Below, piece after piece: positions 11,001 to 18,059 of a stretch of DNA of 64,000 nt. The DNA is from Massilibacillus massiliensis. Lineage in GTDB: Bacteria; Bacillota; Negativicutes; FLKF01. Each line of letters starts with the position of its first letter. Positions within the stretch are counted from its first letter, which is position 1. The stretch spans positions 2,429,442 through 2,493,441 of the forward strand of contig NZ_LT575483.1 in NCBI RefSeq assembly GCF_900086705.1, read 5' to 3'. The translations under genes and the position numbers were made by a program. The notes under the pieces are model-generated. The model was not told the DNA's origin, did no database searches, and saw only the letters and a list, made by a program, of their open reading frames with translations.

Positions 11001-11740
11001 TCAAAGCACTTTTGCCATTGGAAGCAAGTGAGGCAAAAACTTGGGTGGATAAAACGCTGGATTGGCAGTATCCAGATCAGACGACCAAAGACGTGCCTGC
11101 AAAACTATCGGTAACTGAGATGAAACGTCGTTTTGATCTGGCGCAGCAAGCAGACAATTCGGAGGAGACAATCTTTAAAAAGCCAAAGATCATTTCTCGG
11201 CCACGTTTTGTGCAGGAGAAGACAAAATTGACCGGTGCAGAGTATGGAACCTTGATGCATAGTGTGATGCAGTATGTTGACATTTGGGGCGATCTATCCT
11301 TGGGAGGTCTACAGGCGCAACTGCAGCATATGGTACTTGAAGAGAAGGTTTTGCCGGAACATGTGGAAAGCATCAATTTGGAGGCCGTACAAGCATTTTT
11401 TTCGGGCAGTATTGGGAAGCGGATGCTTGCTTCAGATAAAATTCGCCGGGAACTTCCGTTTAGTGTCATGCTGCAAGCAAAACGTTTTTATCCGGAGATG
11501 AAAAATGCGGAAGAAAAGATCTTTGTACAGGGGATTATTGATGTCATTTTTGATGAACCCGATGGGATGGTGTTAGTCGATTACAAAACGGATCGTTCTT
11601 TTCATGAAACGGAACTGAGAGAAAAATATGCTTTGCAGATTGACCTTTATGCAGAGGCAATTGAAAAAATTTTAAAGAAAAAAGTGAAAGAAAAATATTT
11701 ATATTTATTCCATGCTGGGAAAGTATTGGCGATGCAATAG
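8027..11740 (+). CDS. addA: ATP-dependent helicase/nuclease subunit AddA
   Basis: AddA supplies the UvrD-type helicase motor and a second nuclease of AddAB. The 1237 residues carry Walker A AAAGSGKT at 23-30, motif II VDEYQDTNG near 397, late helicase motifs including VLYVALTRARE, and a C-terminal nuclease with GTLMHSV near 1073 and DVIFDEPDGMVLVDYKTD near 1171-1188. The ATG at 8027 overlaps addB by 4 bases behind GGAGGTGG. It is the last gene of the operon. A large hairpin repeat begins directly after the stop codon. Confidence 0.95.
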   Translation: MMAWSEAQLKAITTYDKNLLVAAAAGSGKTSVLVERIIRRILDEKAQFHIDQVLVVTFTNAAAAEMRERIGNAISKALKEHPQSRHLERQLVLLNAASISTLHAFCQMVIRQNFHLLDIDPKFRLANEQEIQLLKQDVLENLFEDQYVRSEPDFLNFVDHYGNERGDEALYEMVLRLHRFSCSQPYPQIWLNQLKESFTIPADTDIDTTVWAGIIRQQLTLSLLECQHIMDELLLNAQQIGFDFYVPTFEADLQLLEGLLKAVDLPWDSLQKAMFAVKFATMARAPKETDEALKKRCSDQRNKVKKIIQTLREHYFTVTGSEQIADLIQVAPMMATICDLTIAFAERFAAAKRVKAIADFNDLEHFCLAILTDETSTPEEVKPSAVAKALQEKYKEVMVDEYQDTNGVQEAILSLVRKAAQPNLFLVGDVKQSVYRFRLAEPALFLEKYHSYPSRGDAFCRIDLAQNFRSRPEILAAINFIFMQLMSPKVAELAYGEAEKLNPGPGYPLTDQPIVSTAIELCIVDQGNAVKAADDDVMQQEKELEETAEESEDLSGFALEAAFIAERIQGLMTEAPYVFDKEAKTYRPLAWRDIVILMRSVKNKANVLLETLRNADIPSYAAVDSGYFQEVEIQIMLALLHVIDNPYQDIPLASVMHAPIVGLSTVELAAVRLVLPKADLWSAVLRASAPESTVQEATKVKLSRFVQQVSRWRNLARRKSVPELIWQLFRDTGYYDYVGGMPGGILRQANLRMLYDRAGQYETTNFRGLFRFLRFIEKMRDTGTDLAVARTLGESENVVRIMSIHKSKGLEFPVVLVADLGKPFNLLDSRGNLLMHKTLGLGPFVTDSELQFKYPTIARQAIAYKMNMESKAEELRVLYVALTRAREKLILVGSTAKLAAKVNGWCQYIGSNDRLLPDYAIAGANTYLDWVCLAVARHADGAPLRNLADTTEMRINASHEDTSRWQVKIIAAADILQSTAIEEEDGAWLQKIKALLPLEASEAKTWVDKTLDWQYPDQTTKDVPAKLSVTEMKRRFDLAQQADNSEETIFKKPKIISRPRFVQEKTKLTGAEYGTLMHSVMQYVDIWGDLSLGGLQAQLQHMVLEEKVLPEHVESINLEAVQAFFSGSIGKRMLASDKIRRELPFSVMLQAKRFYPEMKNAEEKIFVQGIIDVIFDEPDGMVLVDYKTDRSFHETELREKYALQIDLYAEAIEKILKKKVKEKYLYLFHAGKVLAMQ

Positions 11741-12190
11741 GGCGGGGGTGTCCTTTTGGCATTGCCCAAAAGAACGAAAAGGCTAGGCCTCAAACCTCCG
11801 AAATACTTGAAAAATGACCGACTTACTAAAATTCGCAAACTCACTTCGTTCAGACAAGCGAATTTCTTAACGTAAGTCGGTCATTTTTCATCCTTCGGAA
11901 CGTATTTTTCCGGAAAAGGCCAGAGGAACGAAAGAACTGCCGCATTAAAATGCGGCAGGCTCAAGACAAAGTAACGCATATTCACTTCTGTGAATATGCG
12001 TTACTGAAATACGTTCCACTTATAAACTAGTACGAAGATAGGTTGCCGGTTGGTGAGAAGTGGTCAGATGCTAGGCGCGGCAAGGGGATGCGAAGGAGTC
12101 GTACTGCTGTACGTCGACGAGCATCCCCTGCCGCAACGACGCAGATGAGTGCTTCTCGCCAGCCCGCAGCCTATCTGTCCATAGGTGTTT
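11741..12190 (-). repeat. Large intergenic hairpin repeat, copy A
   Basis: This 450-base gene-free element recurs in inverted orientation at 17375-17871 and in part at 42715-42985. It is a chain of hairpins: a 17-bp perfect stem at 11810-11826 / 11872-11888; a 9-bp stem CTGCCGCAT at 11937-11958; a 16-bp perfect stem with a 4-base loop at 11970-12005; and a dumbbell with outer arms GATAGG at 12037 and CCTATC at 12170 enclosing an inner stem at 12077-12091 / 12121-12134. Stems differ in sequence from the other copies but still pair. It sits between the converging addA and the 76-aa gene, so the A-run/T-run stems may also act as a two-way terminator. Confidence 0.85.
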
Positions 12191-12193
12191 AGC

Positions 12194-12424
12194 TCAGCAA
12201 GAAGATTCACCAAACCGGGGATGCTTAACTGGTTTCAAACTAAGTTTGCGTACGAGCGTAACCGCTTCTTTCAGTGAAATGTCACTTCGGTTGTTTGGTC
12301 TTTCGATTACGCAGATTGGGTTGTCAACCCCAATTTCACTTGCGGGCATATAGACATATTCTTGACTGATATTGTCACCGTAAATAACGCCGGCTTTTAA
12401 TTCGGCAGTTACCATAACACTCAT
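12194..12424 (-). CDS. Hypothetical 76-aa protein downstream of corA
   Basis: I do not recognise this family. It is a soluble-looking small protein (N-terminus MSVMVTAELKAGVIYGDN) with alternating hydrophobic positions that suggest beta strands, and a C-terminal KHPRFGESSC. It starts 17 bases after the corA stop on the same strand behind GGGTGAT, so it is probably co-transcribed with the transporter. Its tail abuts the hairpin repeat. Operon position and a plausible ribosome site support it being real. No function is inferred. Confidence 0.6.
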   Translation of the reverse strand: MSVMVTAELKAGVIYGDNISQEYVYMPASEIGVDNPICVIERPNNRSDISLKEAVTLVRKLSLKPVKHPRFGESSC

Positions 12425-12441
12425 ATAAAATCACCCAATTT

Positions 12442-13395
12442 CTAAAACATATCCTTTTTCCAAAGTCCAAATATACAGATAAAAGTCAAGAGTGAGGCGA
12501 TGATTGAGACATATAAAAATCCATTTTCAACGCCTGCAAAAGGGACTGGCACATTCATTCCAAAAAAACTTGAAATCATGGTTGGAATCGCAAGTATGAT
12601 TGTGATAGAAGTTAAAAATCTCATCACCAAGTTCAAGTTGTTAGAGATAATTGAAGCGAATGTATCTGCAACTCGGCTCAAAATTTTGCTGTACATTTCA
12701 ACCATTTCTTTAGCCTGTTTATTTTCTATGATAACGTCTTCAAGCAGATCTTCGTCTTCTTCGTACATTTTTACAATATGCTGCAAGTTGTGACTAGAAC
12801 GAAGGCGTAATAATTTATCGAGCACAGCACCGTTCGAACGGAGAGAAGCATTAAAGTAAGTTAAGCCTTTTTGTAATTCTAGTAGTTGCAGGAGTTCTTG
12901 GTTTTTCATAGATTTACGCAGTCTTTTTTCCATATCATCTGATAGCTTACTGATTTGTCTTAAATATTTTAAATATAAAGTTGCTGATTTATATAAAATT
13001 TGAAATAAAAAGCGCGTTTTTTTAAAGGTTCTAAAATTACGAGCTGTAGTTTCATTAAATTCAGAAAGAACAGGATTATCTTCTAAAATAACAGTGATGA
13101 TGTAATCCTGCGTTAAAATAATACCGAGCGGTAATGTATCATAACTGTCTTTATTACGCATAATAGGTACGTTCGTAACAACCATTACACAATTATCTTC
13201 CAATTCAGTATGCGAGCGTTCTTCTTCATCAAGTGCGGATTTGAGAAGATCTATTTCAACTTCTGTGATCGTACTGATGACTTTTAGTTCATAAGGTGTT
13301 GGATTTACCAGATGAATCCAGGCACCCCGTTCAATATTTTTTATGCTTAACTCATTAAGCGGACCGCTTTCTAAGCTTTTAAAAATTCTAAGCAT
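12442..13395 (-). CDS. corA: CorA-family divalent cation transporter
   Basis: This is a Mg2+/Co2+-type channel of the CorA/MIT superfamily, predicted in the inner membrane as a pentamer. The 317 residues have the standard shape: a large charged cytoplasmic domain, then two C-terminal membrane helices at about 258-277 and 292-311 with the selectivity motif GMN at 279-281. The C-terminus WKKDMF is basic, as usual. It starts at ATG 13395 behind GAAGGGGGAA. A small gene follows in the same transcript. Substrate (Mg, Co or Ni) cannot be told from sequence. Confidence 0.9.
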   Translation of the reverse strand: MLRIFKSLESGPLNELSIKNIERGAWIHLVNPTPYELKVISTITEVEIDLLKSALDEEERSHTELEDNCVMVVTNVPIMRNKDSYDTLPLGIILTQDYIITVILEDNPVLSEFNETTARNFRTFKKTRFLFQILYKSATLYLKYLRQISKLSDDMEKRLRKSMKNQELLQLLELQKGLTYFNASLRSNGAVLDKLLRLRSSHNLQHIVKMYEEDEDLLEDVIIENKQAKEMVEMYSKILSRVADTFASIISNNLNLVMRFLTSITIILAIPTMISSFFGMNVPVPFAGVENGFLYVSIIASLLTFICIFGLWKKDMF

Positions 13396-13761
13396 ATAAG
13401 TTCCCCCTTCAGATAGGGAAACACAACCATGTTTTTACAAATTTAATTCTGACAAGTAAAAAAACGGCAATATTCCCCTATTTCTATTTAATTTTAACAA
13501 TAAACACAAACTAGGAGGGTCTACATCCATTTTTCTCACCTGCCTTAAAGATTATAAAAGATTACATTAAGATATTACTCCTTGCCCATATAATAGTCAA
13601 GATAAGCACTGCAGAAACAGTGTAAAATTTACGTTAAGAATTGATAGATTTTTTATTTTACGATGAGGTACTTCTTTATATAATTCCGTTTATTATGAGA
13701 AAAAATCTTCTTATTGACAACTATTTATTAATTTTGCTATAATATTAAATGTGTTAATCAC
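13396..13761. other. Gene-free divergent promoter region between corA and tRNA-Ser
   Basis: About 365 bases with no credible gene. On the minus strand a TTGACT and a TAATAT lie 17 bases apart around 13570-13600 and could drive corA. Its transcript would have a leader of about 160 bases. On the plus strand the tRNA-Ser promoter lies at the right end. The long corA leader may be regulatory, but I could not fold it into a known riboswitch. Confidence 0.5.
13714..13743 (+). promoter_or_regulatory. Promoter of the tRNA-Ser pair
   Basis: TTGACA at 13714 and TATAAT at 13738 are separated by 18 bases, about 20 bases upstream of the first tRNA. Both hexamers are exact consensus matches. Confidence 0.8.
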
Positions 13762-13850
<89 letters not shown>

Positions 13851-13873
13851 TAAAATTTAAAATTTGTTTATAC

Positions 13874-13962
13874 GGAGTGGTACTCAAGAGGCTCAAGAGG
13901 ACGGTTTGCTAAATCGTTAGGTGGGTAACCATGCGTGGGTTCGAACCCCACCCACTCCGCCA
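13874..13962 (+). tRNA. tRNA-Ser (anticodon GCT)
   Basis: Acceptor GGAGTGG pairs with CCACTCC, followed by G and an encoded CCA. The anticodon loop TTGCTAA gives GCT, and a long variable arm is present. It lies 23 bases after the first tRNA-Ser and probably shares its transcript. Confidence 0.97.
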
Positions 13963-14126
13963 TTTTATTTAATAAAATACATAGCTGGTCTGCAATGCGT
14001 TTGTAGCCGGGTTATAGAAACAAGTCAGGTGCTAACGTTGCATTTGGCTTATTTTGTATATAAAAATATATTTGATGCTTTATTTTAAATTGTTTCGCAT
14101 TGTGCGTACTGGGCGCTCTATTTAGA

Positions 14127-14154
14127 TTGTCGGAAAAAGAAAATTTGTTATAAT
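14127..14154 (+). promoter_or_regulatory. Promoter of the type I toxin mRNA
   Basis: TTGTCG at 14127 and an exact TATAAT at 14149 are 16 bases apart. The predicted start is near 14161, the first base of a stretch that pairs with the far 3' end of the same RNA. Confidence 0.75.
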
Positions 14155-14160
14155 CGTTGC

Positions 14161-14375
14161 AGGTGCTACGATAACGATCGGTGGTTGGTTCCCATTTGGG
14201 TTCCGCAGTTTGCGGAAGGATGGGGGTGATGCCATGAATGAGGCAAATTTAACGTTGTTATTTTTGATTATTCTGGTTTTACTGATAAAAAAAGATCAAC
14301 CGCCAGCTACCAAACTCTGCGGTTAATCTAATTTAATTGCTATGGGAGCTAACCGTTTATCGGTAGCACCTTTTA
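14161..14375 (+). ncRNA. Structured toxin mRNA with paired ends and hidden ribosome site
   Basis: The predicted transcript begins AGGTGCTACGATAA (14161-14174) and ends TTATCGGTAGCACCT (14357-14371), which are complementary except for one bulge, so the RNA can close on itself. In the 5' leader, CCCAT at about 14191 and ATGGG at about 14220 close a hairpin around TTCCGCA / TGCGGAA. This places the GGGGGTG ribosome site in paired RNA. Closed ends and a masked ribosome site are hallmarks of Hok-, Fst- and TxpA-type type I toxin mRNAs. The RNA ends are inferred. Confidence 0.65.
14234..14326 (+). CDS. Putative type I toxin, 30-aa hydrophobic peptide
   Basis: The peptide is MNEANLTLLFLIILVLLI followed by a polar tail KKDQPPATKLCG. 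This gives one membrane helix at about residues 6-18 and a charged C-terminus, the typical build of Fst/TxpA/BsrG-like membrane toxins. The start ATG at 14234 follows GGGGGTGATGCC, the spacing seen before many small toxins of Firmicutes. The last third of the gene encodes, on the other strand, the terminator of the predicted antitoxin RNA. I know of no exact named family. The call rests on architecture, not similarity. Confidence 0.65.
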   Translation: MNEANLTLLFLIILVLLIKKDQPPATKLCG

Positions 14376-14376
14376 T
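14286..14376 (-). ncRNA. Putative antisense antitoxin RNA
   Basis: A convergent RNA of about 90 bases is predicted on the minus strand. It would start near 14376 from its own promoter and overlap the 3' half of the toxin gene and its 3' UTR. It would end in the hairpin AACCGC (14298-14303) / GCGGTT (14319-14324) followed by a T run (14287-14293 as A on the plus strand). Promoter, overlap and terminator together match convergent type I antitoxins such as RatA and the Fst antitoxin. Confidence 0.65.
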
Positions 14377-14382
14377 CTGTTT

Positions 14383-14410
14383 ATCATAAACATATAATTT
14401 ATACTGTCAA
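14383..14410 (-). promoter_or_regulatory. Promoter of the antisense antitoxin RNA
   Basis: Read on the minus strand: exact TTGACA (14410-14405), 16 bases, TATGAT (14388-14383). It looks stronger than the toxin promoter at the -35 box, as expected if the antitoxin RNA must be in excess. Confidence 0.75.
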
Positions 14411-14493
14411 TAACCGTGTGAATCAAATTTTTAATCCGTTGTGATAAGGTGGTTAGGCACTATGTACAACCTATTGGCAAAGAAGGAGTTTTT

Positions 14494-15024
14494 ATGGAGA
14501 AAATTTGGCAGATTGTAATGCATACACCGATTTGGGTTTATATTCTATTGCTATATCTGATTTTTGTTGGTGTAAGAGCAGCGAAAACACGTGTTACAAA
14601 ACTATATCATATCGTTATCATGCCTATGATTTTGTTTACGATGTCAATCCTTATGCTAGTTGGTACAATTACAGAATGTAATGGAGTCGTCGTTGGCAGT
14701 TGGAGCATTGGCTTGGTGATCGGCAGTATCGGCGGCTGGAGACAGGTAAAGAACAACGAGATACAGGTGGATCGAAAGAATTGGCTGATCCGCATTCCGG
14801 GTTCGTGGAGTTCAATGTGGATTATACTGCTCATTTTTGCGATACGATATTATTTTGGATATCAGAAGGCAATTCTTTCAATTGTTGTTGAGCAGTTATG
14901 GTTTAAAGTGAGTATCTTAGGTAGTTCTGGTTTGTGTACGGGGTTGATTATTGGAAAAATGCTTAGGTATTTTGTTTGTTTTAAAAATGCAGAGAGTAGA
15001 GAGAACGGGAAATCTTTAGTATGA
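14494..15024 (+). CDS. Small integral membrane protein, possibly DUF6622-like
   Basis: A 176-residue protein with four or five hydrophobic segments: about 15-35, 45-65, 70-88, 110-128 and 140-160. A conserved-looking start MEKIWQIVMHTPIWVYILLLYLIFVG resembles bacterial DUF6622 membrane proteins, but I cannot confirm this without a search. The start ATG at 14494 has AAGGAG upstream; an in-frame GTG at 14449 lacks a ribosome site. A strong two-way terminator separates it from the converging TetR gene. No function is inferred. Confidence 0.65.
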   Translation: MEKIWQIVMHTPIWVYILLLYLIFVGVRAAKTRVTKLYHIVIMPMILFTMSILMLVGTITECNGVVVGSWSIGLVIGSIGGWRQVKNNEIQVDRKNWLIRIPGSWSSMWIILLIFAIRYYFGYQKAILSIVVEQLWFKVSILGSSGLCTGLIIGKMLRYFVCFKNAESRENGKSLV

Positions 15025-15032
15025 TAAAAATA

Positions 15033-15090
15033 AAAACAAGATGTTGCTGGCGCGCCATAACGGTAGCCGGCAGCATCTTGTTTTATTTTT
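15033..15090. terminator. Bidirectional terminator between converging genes
   Basis: Long stem AACAAGATGTTGCTGG / CCGGCAGCATCTTGTT flanked by an A run on the left and a T run on the right. It can stop both the membrane-protein gene and the tetR gene. Confidence 0.85.
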
Positions 15091-15730
15091 TTTCTATCAG
15101 ATTTGCAGCAAGTAAATAGATGCCATGATAGCAAAGTTTTTCGAAGCTAATGGTATTAAAAACTACGTGTGCTTCTTTCATTGCCGATTTTTGCTTTCGG
15201 CTTAAATGCGTAAATGGGTAAATGCCAAAGACATAAATGAAGAGCTCGGAGCGAAATATTTTTTTATCCCTAAAGGGTGTTTCAGGGAAGAACTTGTCTA
15301 TTCCATGAGAAAAAACTTTAAAGATAACAGATGCATTTTTTTTGAATTCGACTAATTTTTCTACGCGGCAATTATTTTCAATTGCGGTAAGATGAATGGA
15401 GAGCAGGCGCAGCATTTTCTCACGCTTGATGAGAGAGAGGGTAAGGAATTGGCAAAAGTCTGCTTTCGTCATCGTTCTTTCTGTCTCAAATTTTGTTTTG
15501 ACTTCATCATACCAATCCATGTATTCGCGTTGCATGAGATCTAAAAAGATTTCTTCCTTTGTTTTGTAATAATTATAAATCGATGAACGGGTAAAAGAGG
15601 TGAGTTCGGAGATGGCTTTGATCGTAACACTGTCAAAATTTGATTTGCCATACAGTGTGTCGCAGGCATCGATAATTTCTTTTTGTCGATGCGTAATTTG
15701 TTCTTCGGTGCGAGCCCTTTGAAAATCCAT
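15083..15730 (-). CDS. TetR-family repressor next to aldehyde dehydrogenase
   Basis: A 215-residue regulator with an N-terminal TetR helix-turn-helix at about 31-52 (TIKAISELTSFTRSSIYNYYKTKEEI) and an all-helical ligand-binding half. It starts at ATG 15730 behind GGGAGGAAAC. It is divergent from the aldehyde dehydrogenase gene, with two identical GACACAGTGTC palindromes between them. It probably represses that gene, and perhaps itself, until an aldehyde or alcohol-related ligand appears. Ligand identity is unknown. Confidence 0.9.
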   Translation of the reverse strand: MDFQRARTEEQITHRQKEIIDACDTLYGKSNFDSVTIKAISELTSFTRSSIYNYYKTKEEIFLDLMQREYMDWYDEVKTKFETERTMTKADFCQFLTLSLIKREKMLRLLSIHLTAIENNCRVEKLVEFKKNASVIFKVFSHGIDKFFPETPFRDKKIFRSELFIYVFGIYPFTHLSRKQKSAMKEAHVVFNTISFEKLCYHGIYLLAANLIEKK

Positions 15731-15808
15731 AGTTTCCTCCCAGTTGATATATTTTACTATTATACCCCAACATAAATTATATTTCTAATTTTTCATTGTA
15801 AATTATAG

Positions 15809-15857
15809 TTGACACAGTGTCAATTGTTTGTTATATTCTAATTAACGACACAGTGTC
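15809..15857 (+). promoter_or_regulatory. Aldehyde dehydrogenase promoter with two TetR operators
   Basis: TTGACA at 15809 and TATATT at 15832 are 17 bases apart. The -35 box lies inside a perfect 15-bp palindrome TTGACAC-A-GTGTCAA (15809-15823). A second GACAC-A-GTGTC lies at 15847-15857, at the predicted start site. The centres are 36 bases apart. Occupancy would block RNA polymerase at both ends. Confidence 0.85.
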
Positions 15858-15892
15858 AGCAATTAAATGATCTTATGAGGAGGGTATATGAC

Positions 15893-17368
15893 ATGAATAA
15901 AATCGTTGATAAAAATTATAAACTATGGATTGATGGTAAATGGATAGACGCAGAAGGCAGCAAGACGTATGAAACTGTTTCCCCAGCAACTGGAGAGGTT
16001 TTGGCCACTTGTGCTGAAGCATCGAAACAAGATGTTGATTTAGCTGTAAAAGCGGCATGGAGAGCTTTTCCTGCATGGAAGAAAACAAGTGCTGCGCAGC
16101 GTTCAGCGATCTTGCTTAAAATTGCGGATATCATTGATGCAAATAAAGAAAAACTTGCCATGACGGAAAGTTTGGATAATGGTAAACCAATTCGTGAAAC
16201 TTTGGCTGTGGATGTTCCGGCAGCAAGTGATCATTTTCGTTATTTCGCCGGTGTCTTGAGAGCTGAAGAAGGCACGGCAACTTTTATAGATGAAGAAACT
16301 TTAAGTATTGTTACGGAAGAACCAATTGGGGTAGTCGGACAGATCGTTCCTTGGAATTTTCCTTTCTTGATGGCAGCATGGAAACTGGCACCTGCATTGG
16401 CGGCAGGGAACTGTATTGTTTTCAAACCATCCAGTGAAACATCGCTAAGTATATTAGAACTTGCAAAATTGATTGGCGATGCAGTGCCTGCTGGTGTCAT
16501 CAATATCGTAACCGGTAAAGGTTCAACAACTGGTAATTATGTGTTAGAGCATCCTGATATCAGTAAATTGGCATTCACTGGATCTACGGAAGTCGGTTAT
16601 AATGTAGCAAAAGCGGCGGCAGGTAGATTGATTCCGGCAACACTTGAACTCGGTGGTAAATCGGCAAATATTTTCTTTGATGATATGCCATGGGAAAAAG
16701 CCATTGAAGGTGTATGTATGGGTATCTTATTCAATCAAGGTCAGGTATGTTGCGCTGGTGCACGCGTTTTTGTCCAAGACACGATTTATGACAAATTCTT
16801 AGCGGCAGTGAAACAAAAATTTGAAGCGGTTAAAGTTGGCTTACCTTTAGAAAAAGAGACGATGCTTGGTAGCCAGGTTAGTCAAAAACAATTAAAGAAA
16901 ATTTTGTCCTATATAGATATTGCCAAAGAAGACGGAGCAATTGTTGTCACAGGCGGTAAGAGAGCTGAGGGACCAGGTCTTGAAAATGGCGCTTATATGC
17001 AGCCTACGATTTTAGGCAATGTGACGAATGATATGCGCGTAGCACGTGAAGAAATCTTTGGACCAGTCGTATGCTTTATCAAATTCCATACGGAAGACGA
17101 AGTAATCCAGCTTGCCAATGAAAGTGAATACGGACTTGGCGGCGCGGTATGGACCAAAGATATCAATCGAGCATTTAGAGTTGCGCGTGCTGTAGAAACC
17201 GGCAGAATGTGGGTTAATGATTATAACAATCTGCCAGCACATGCGCCATTTGGCGGATATAAAAAATCTGGTATAGGCAGAGAAACACATAAGATGATTC
17301 TGAGAAACTATACGCAGGTTAAAAATATCTTCATCAGCCTAAAAGAAACTCCACTAGGTCTATATTAA
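15893..17368 (+). CDS. NAD(P)-dependent aldehyde dehydrogenase
   Basis: Oxidises an aldehyde to the carboxylic acid in the cytosol. The 491 residues are standard for the ALDH superfamily. Seen: cofactor-fold motif GSTEVG, general base glutamate E252 in ELGGKSANIFFDD, and the catalytic cysteine C286 in GQVCCAGAR. The C-terminal PFGGYKKSGIGRE motif is also present. The ATG at 15893 follows AGGAGGG by 8 bases; an in-frame ATG at 15875 lies upstream of that ribosome site and is less likely. Regulation by the divergent TetR protein is inferred from the operators. Substrate cannot be assigned. Confidence 0.9.
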   Translation: MNKIVDKNYKLWIDGKWIDAEGSKTYETVSPATGEVLATCAEASKQDVDLAVKAAWRAFPAWKKTSAAQRSAILLKIADIIDANKEKLAMTESLDNGKPIRETLAVDVPAASDHFRYFAGVLRAEEGTATFIDEETLSIVTEEPIGVVGQIVPWNFPFLMAAWKLAPALAAGNCIVFKPSSETSLSILELAKLIGDAVPAGVINIVTGKGSTTGNYVLEHPDISKLAFTGSTEVGYNVAKAAAGRLIPATLELGGKSANIFFDDMPWEKAIEGVCMGILFNQGQVCCAGARVFVQDTIYDKFLAAVKQKFEAVKVGLPLEKETMLGSQVSQKQLKKILSYIDIAKEDGAIVVTGGKRAEGPGLENGAYMQPTILGNVTNDMRVAREEIFGPVVCFIKFHTEDEVIQLANESEYGLGGAVWTKDINRAFRVARAVETGRMWVNDYNNLPAHAPFGGYKKSGIGRETHKMILRNYTQVKNIFISLKETPLGLY

Positions 17369-17374
17369 ATCTTG

Positions 17375-17871
17375 GTTTCATGGGGGACAGATAGGCGGCG
17401 GGCAGGCGATAAGCACTCATCTGCGTCGTTGCATGAAGGTGCTGCTCGTCGACGTACGGCAAGTACGACTCCTTCACAACACCTTCATGCGCCTAGCAGC
17501 TAAGCACTTCTCGCCAGCCGGCAGCCTATCTTCGTGCTAGCTTAGAAGTGGTACGTATTTTAGTAGCTCGTATTCACTTATGTGAATACGAGCTACTTTG
17601 TCTACAATCTGACTGTCGCATTTTAATGCGGCAGTTTTTTCGTCCCCTGGCCTTTTCCGGAAAAATACGTTCCGAAGGATGAAAAATACCAACTTACGTT
17701 AAGAAATCTGTTTGTTTGAACGAAGTGAGTTTACAGATTTTAGTAAGTTGGTATTTTTCAAGTATTTTGGAGGTTTGAGGCCTAGACTTTTTGGTCCTTT
17801 TGGGGCGATGCCAAAAGGACATCTACGTGGATATGAATACACTAAGATTTCTAAAAAAAATCTTAGTGTAT
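17375..17871 (+). repeat. Large intergenic hairpin repeat, copy B
   Basis: This is the fullest copy, inverted relative to copy A. In order: dumbbell with GATAGG 17390 and CCTATC 17525, inner stem 17431-17441 / 17480-17490; linker CTTCGTGCTAG; 16-bp perfect stem at 17562-17597; GCATTTTAATGC hairpin near 17620; 16-bp stem at 17682-17697 / 17743-17758; a GTCCTTTTGG / CCAAAAGGAC hairpin near 17794-17820; and a last stem at 17837-17871 that looks like a terminator. Several stems carry paired base changes relative to copy A. It fills most of the space between the aldehyde dehydrogenase and the sensor kinase. Confidence 0.85.
17837..17871 (+). terminator. Hairpin at the distal end of repeat copy B
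   Basis: A 14-bp perfect stem ATACACTAAGATTT / AAATCTTAGTGTAT. A similar AAGATTTT / AAAATCTT stem closes copy C at about 42959-42981. It may terminate transcription coming from the aldehyde dehydrogenase. Confidence 0.5.
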
Positions 17872-18059
17872 CTTCCCAGCTTTATTTACAGAATTGACCT
17901 AAATACATCATTAATGATAATATTAATTCCACATATAGATAAGATTCGTTTGAAAATTCTATATTTTTACCTTTCGTTTGATTTTTACTGTAATATTTTG
18001 TAGAATTTAGAAAGAATTTCGGGGCGGTATTTGGATTGTAGTGGATGTGGGGATGTTTT

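Noticed and set aside
13396-13620. Mg2+ M-box riboswitch upstream of corA
   Set aside because: The minus strand has AGGTGAG followed by ATGGATGTAG, faintly like the M-box core, but the remaining conserved blocks are missing.
15875-15892. Upstream ATG for the aldehyde dehydrogenase
   Set aside because: It would place the AGGAGGG ribosome site inside the gene; ATG 15893 has correct spacing.
17712-18003. Short plus-strand frames such as the one with FKYFGGLRPRLFGPFG
   Set aside because: They lie inside the hairpin repeat; the frame is not kept in copies A and C and there is no ribosome site.
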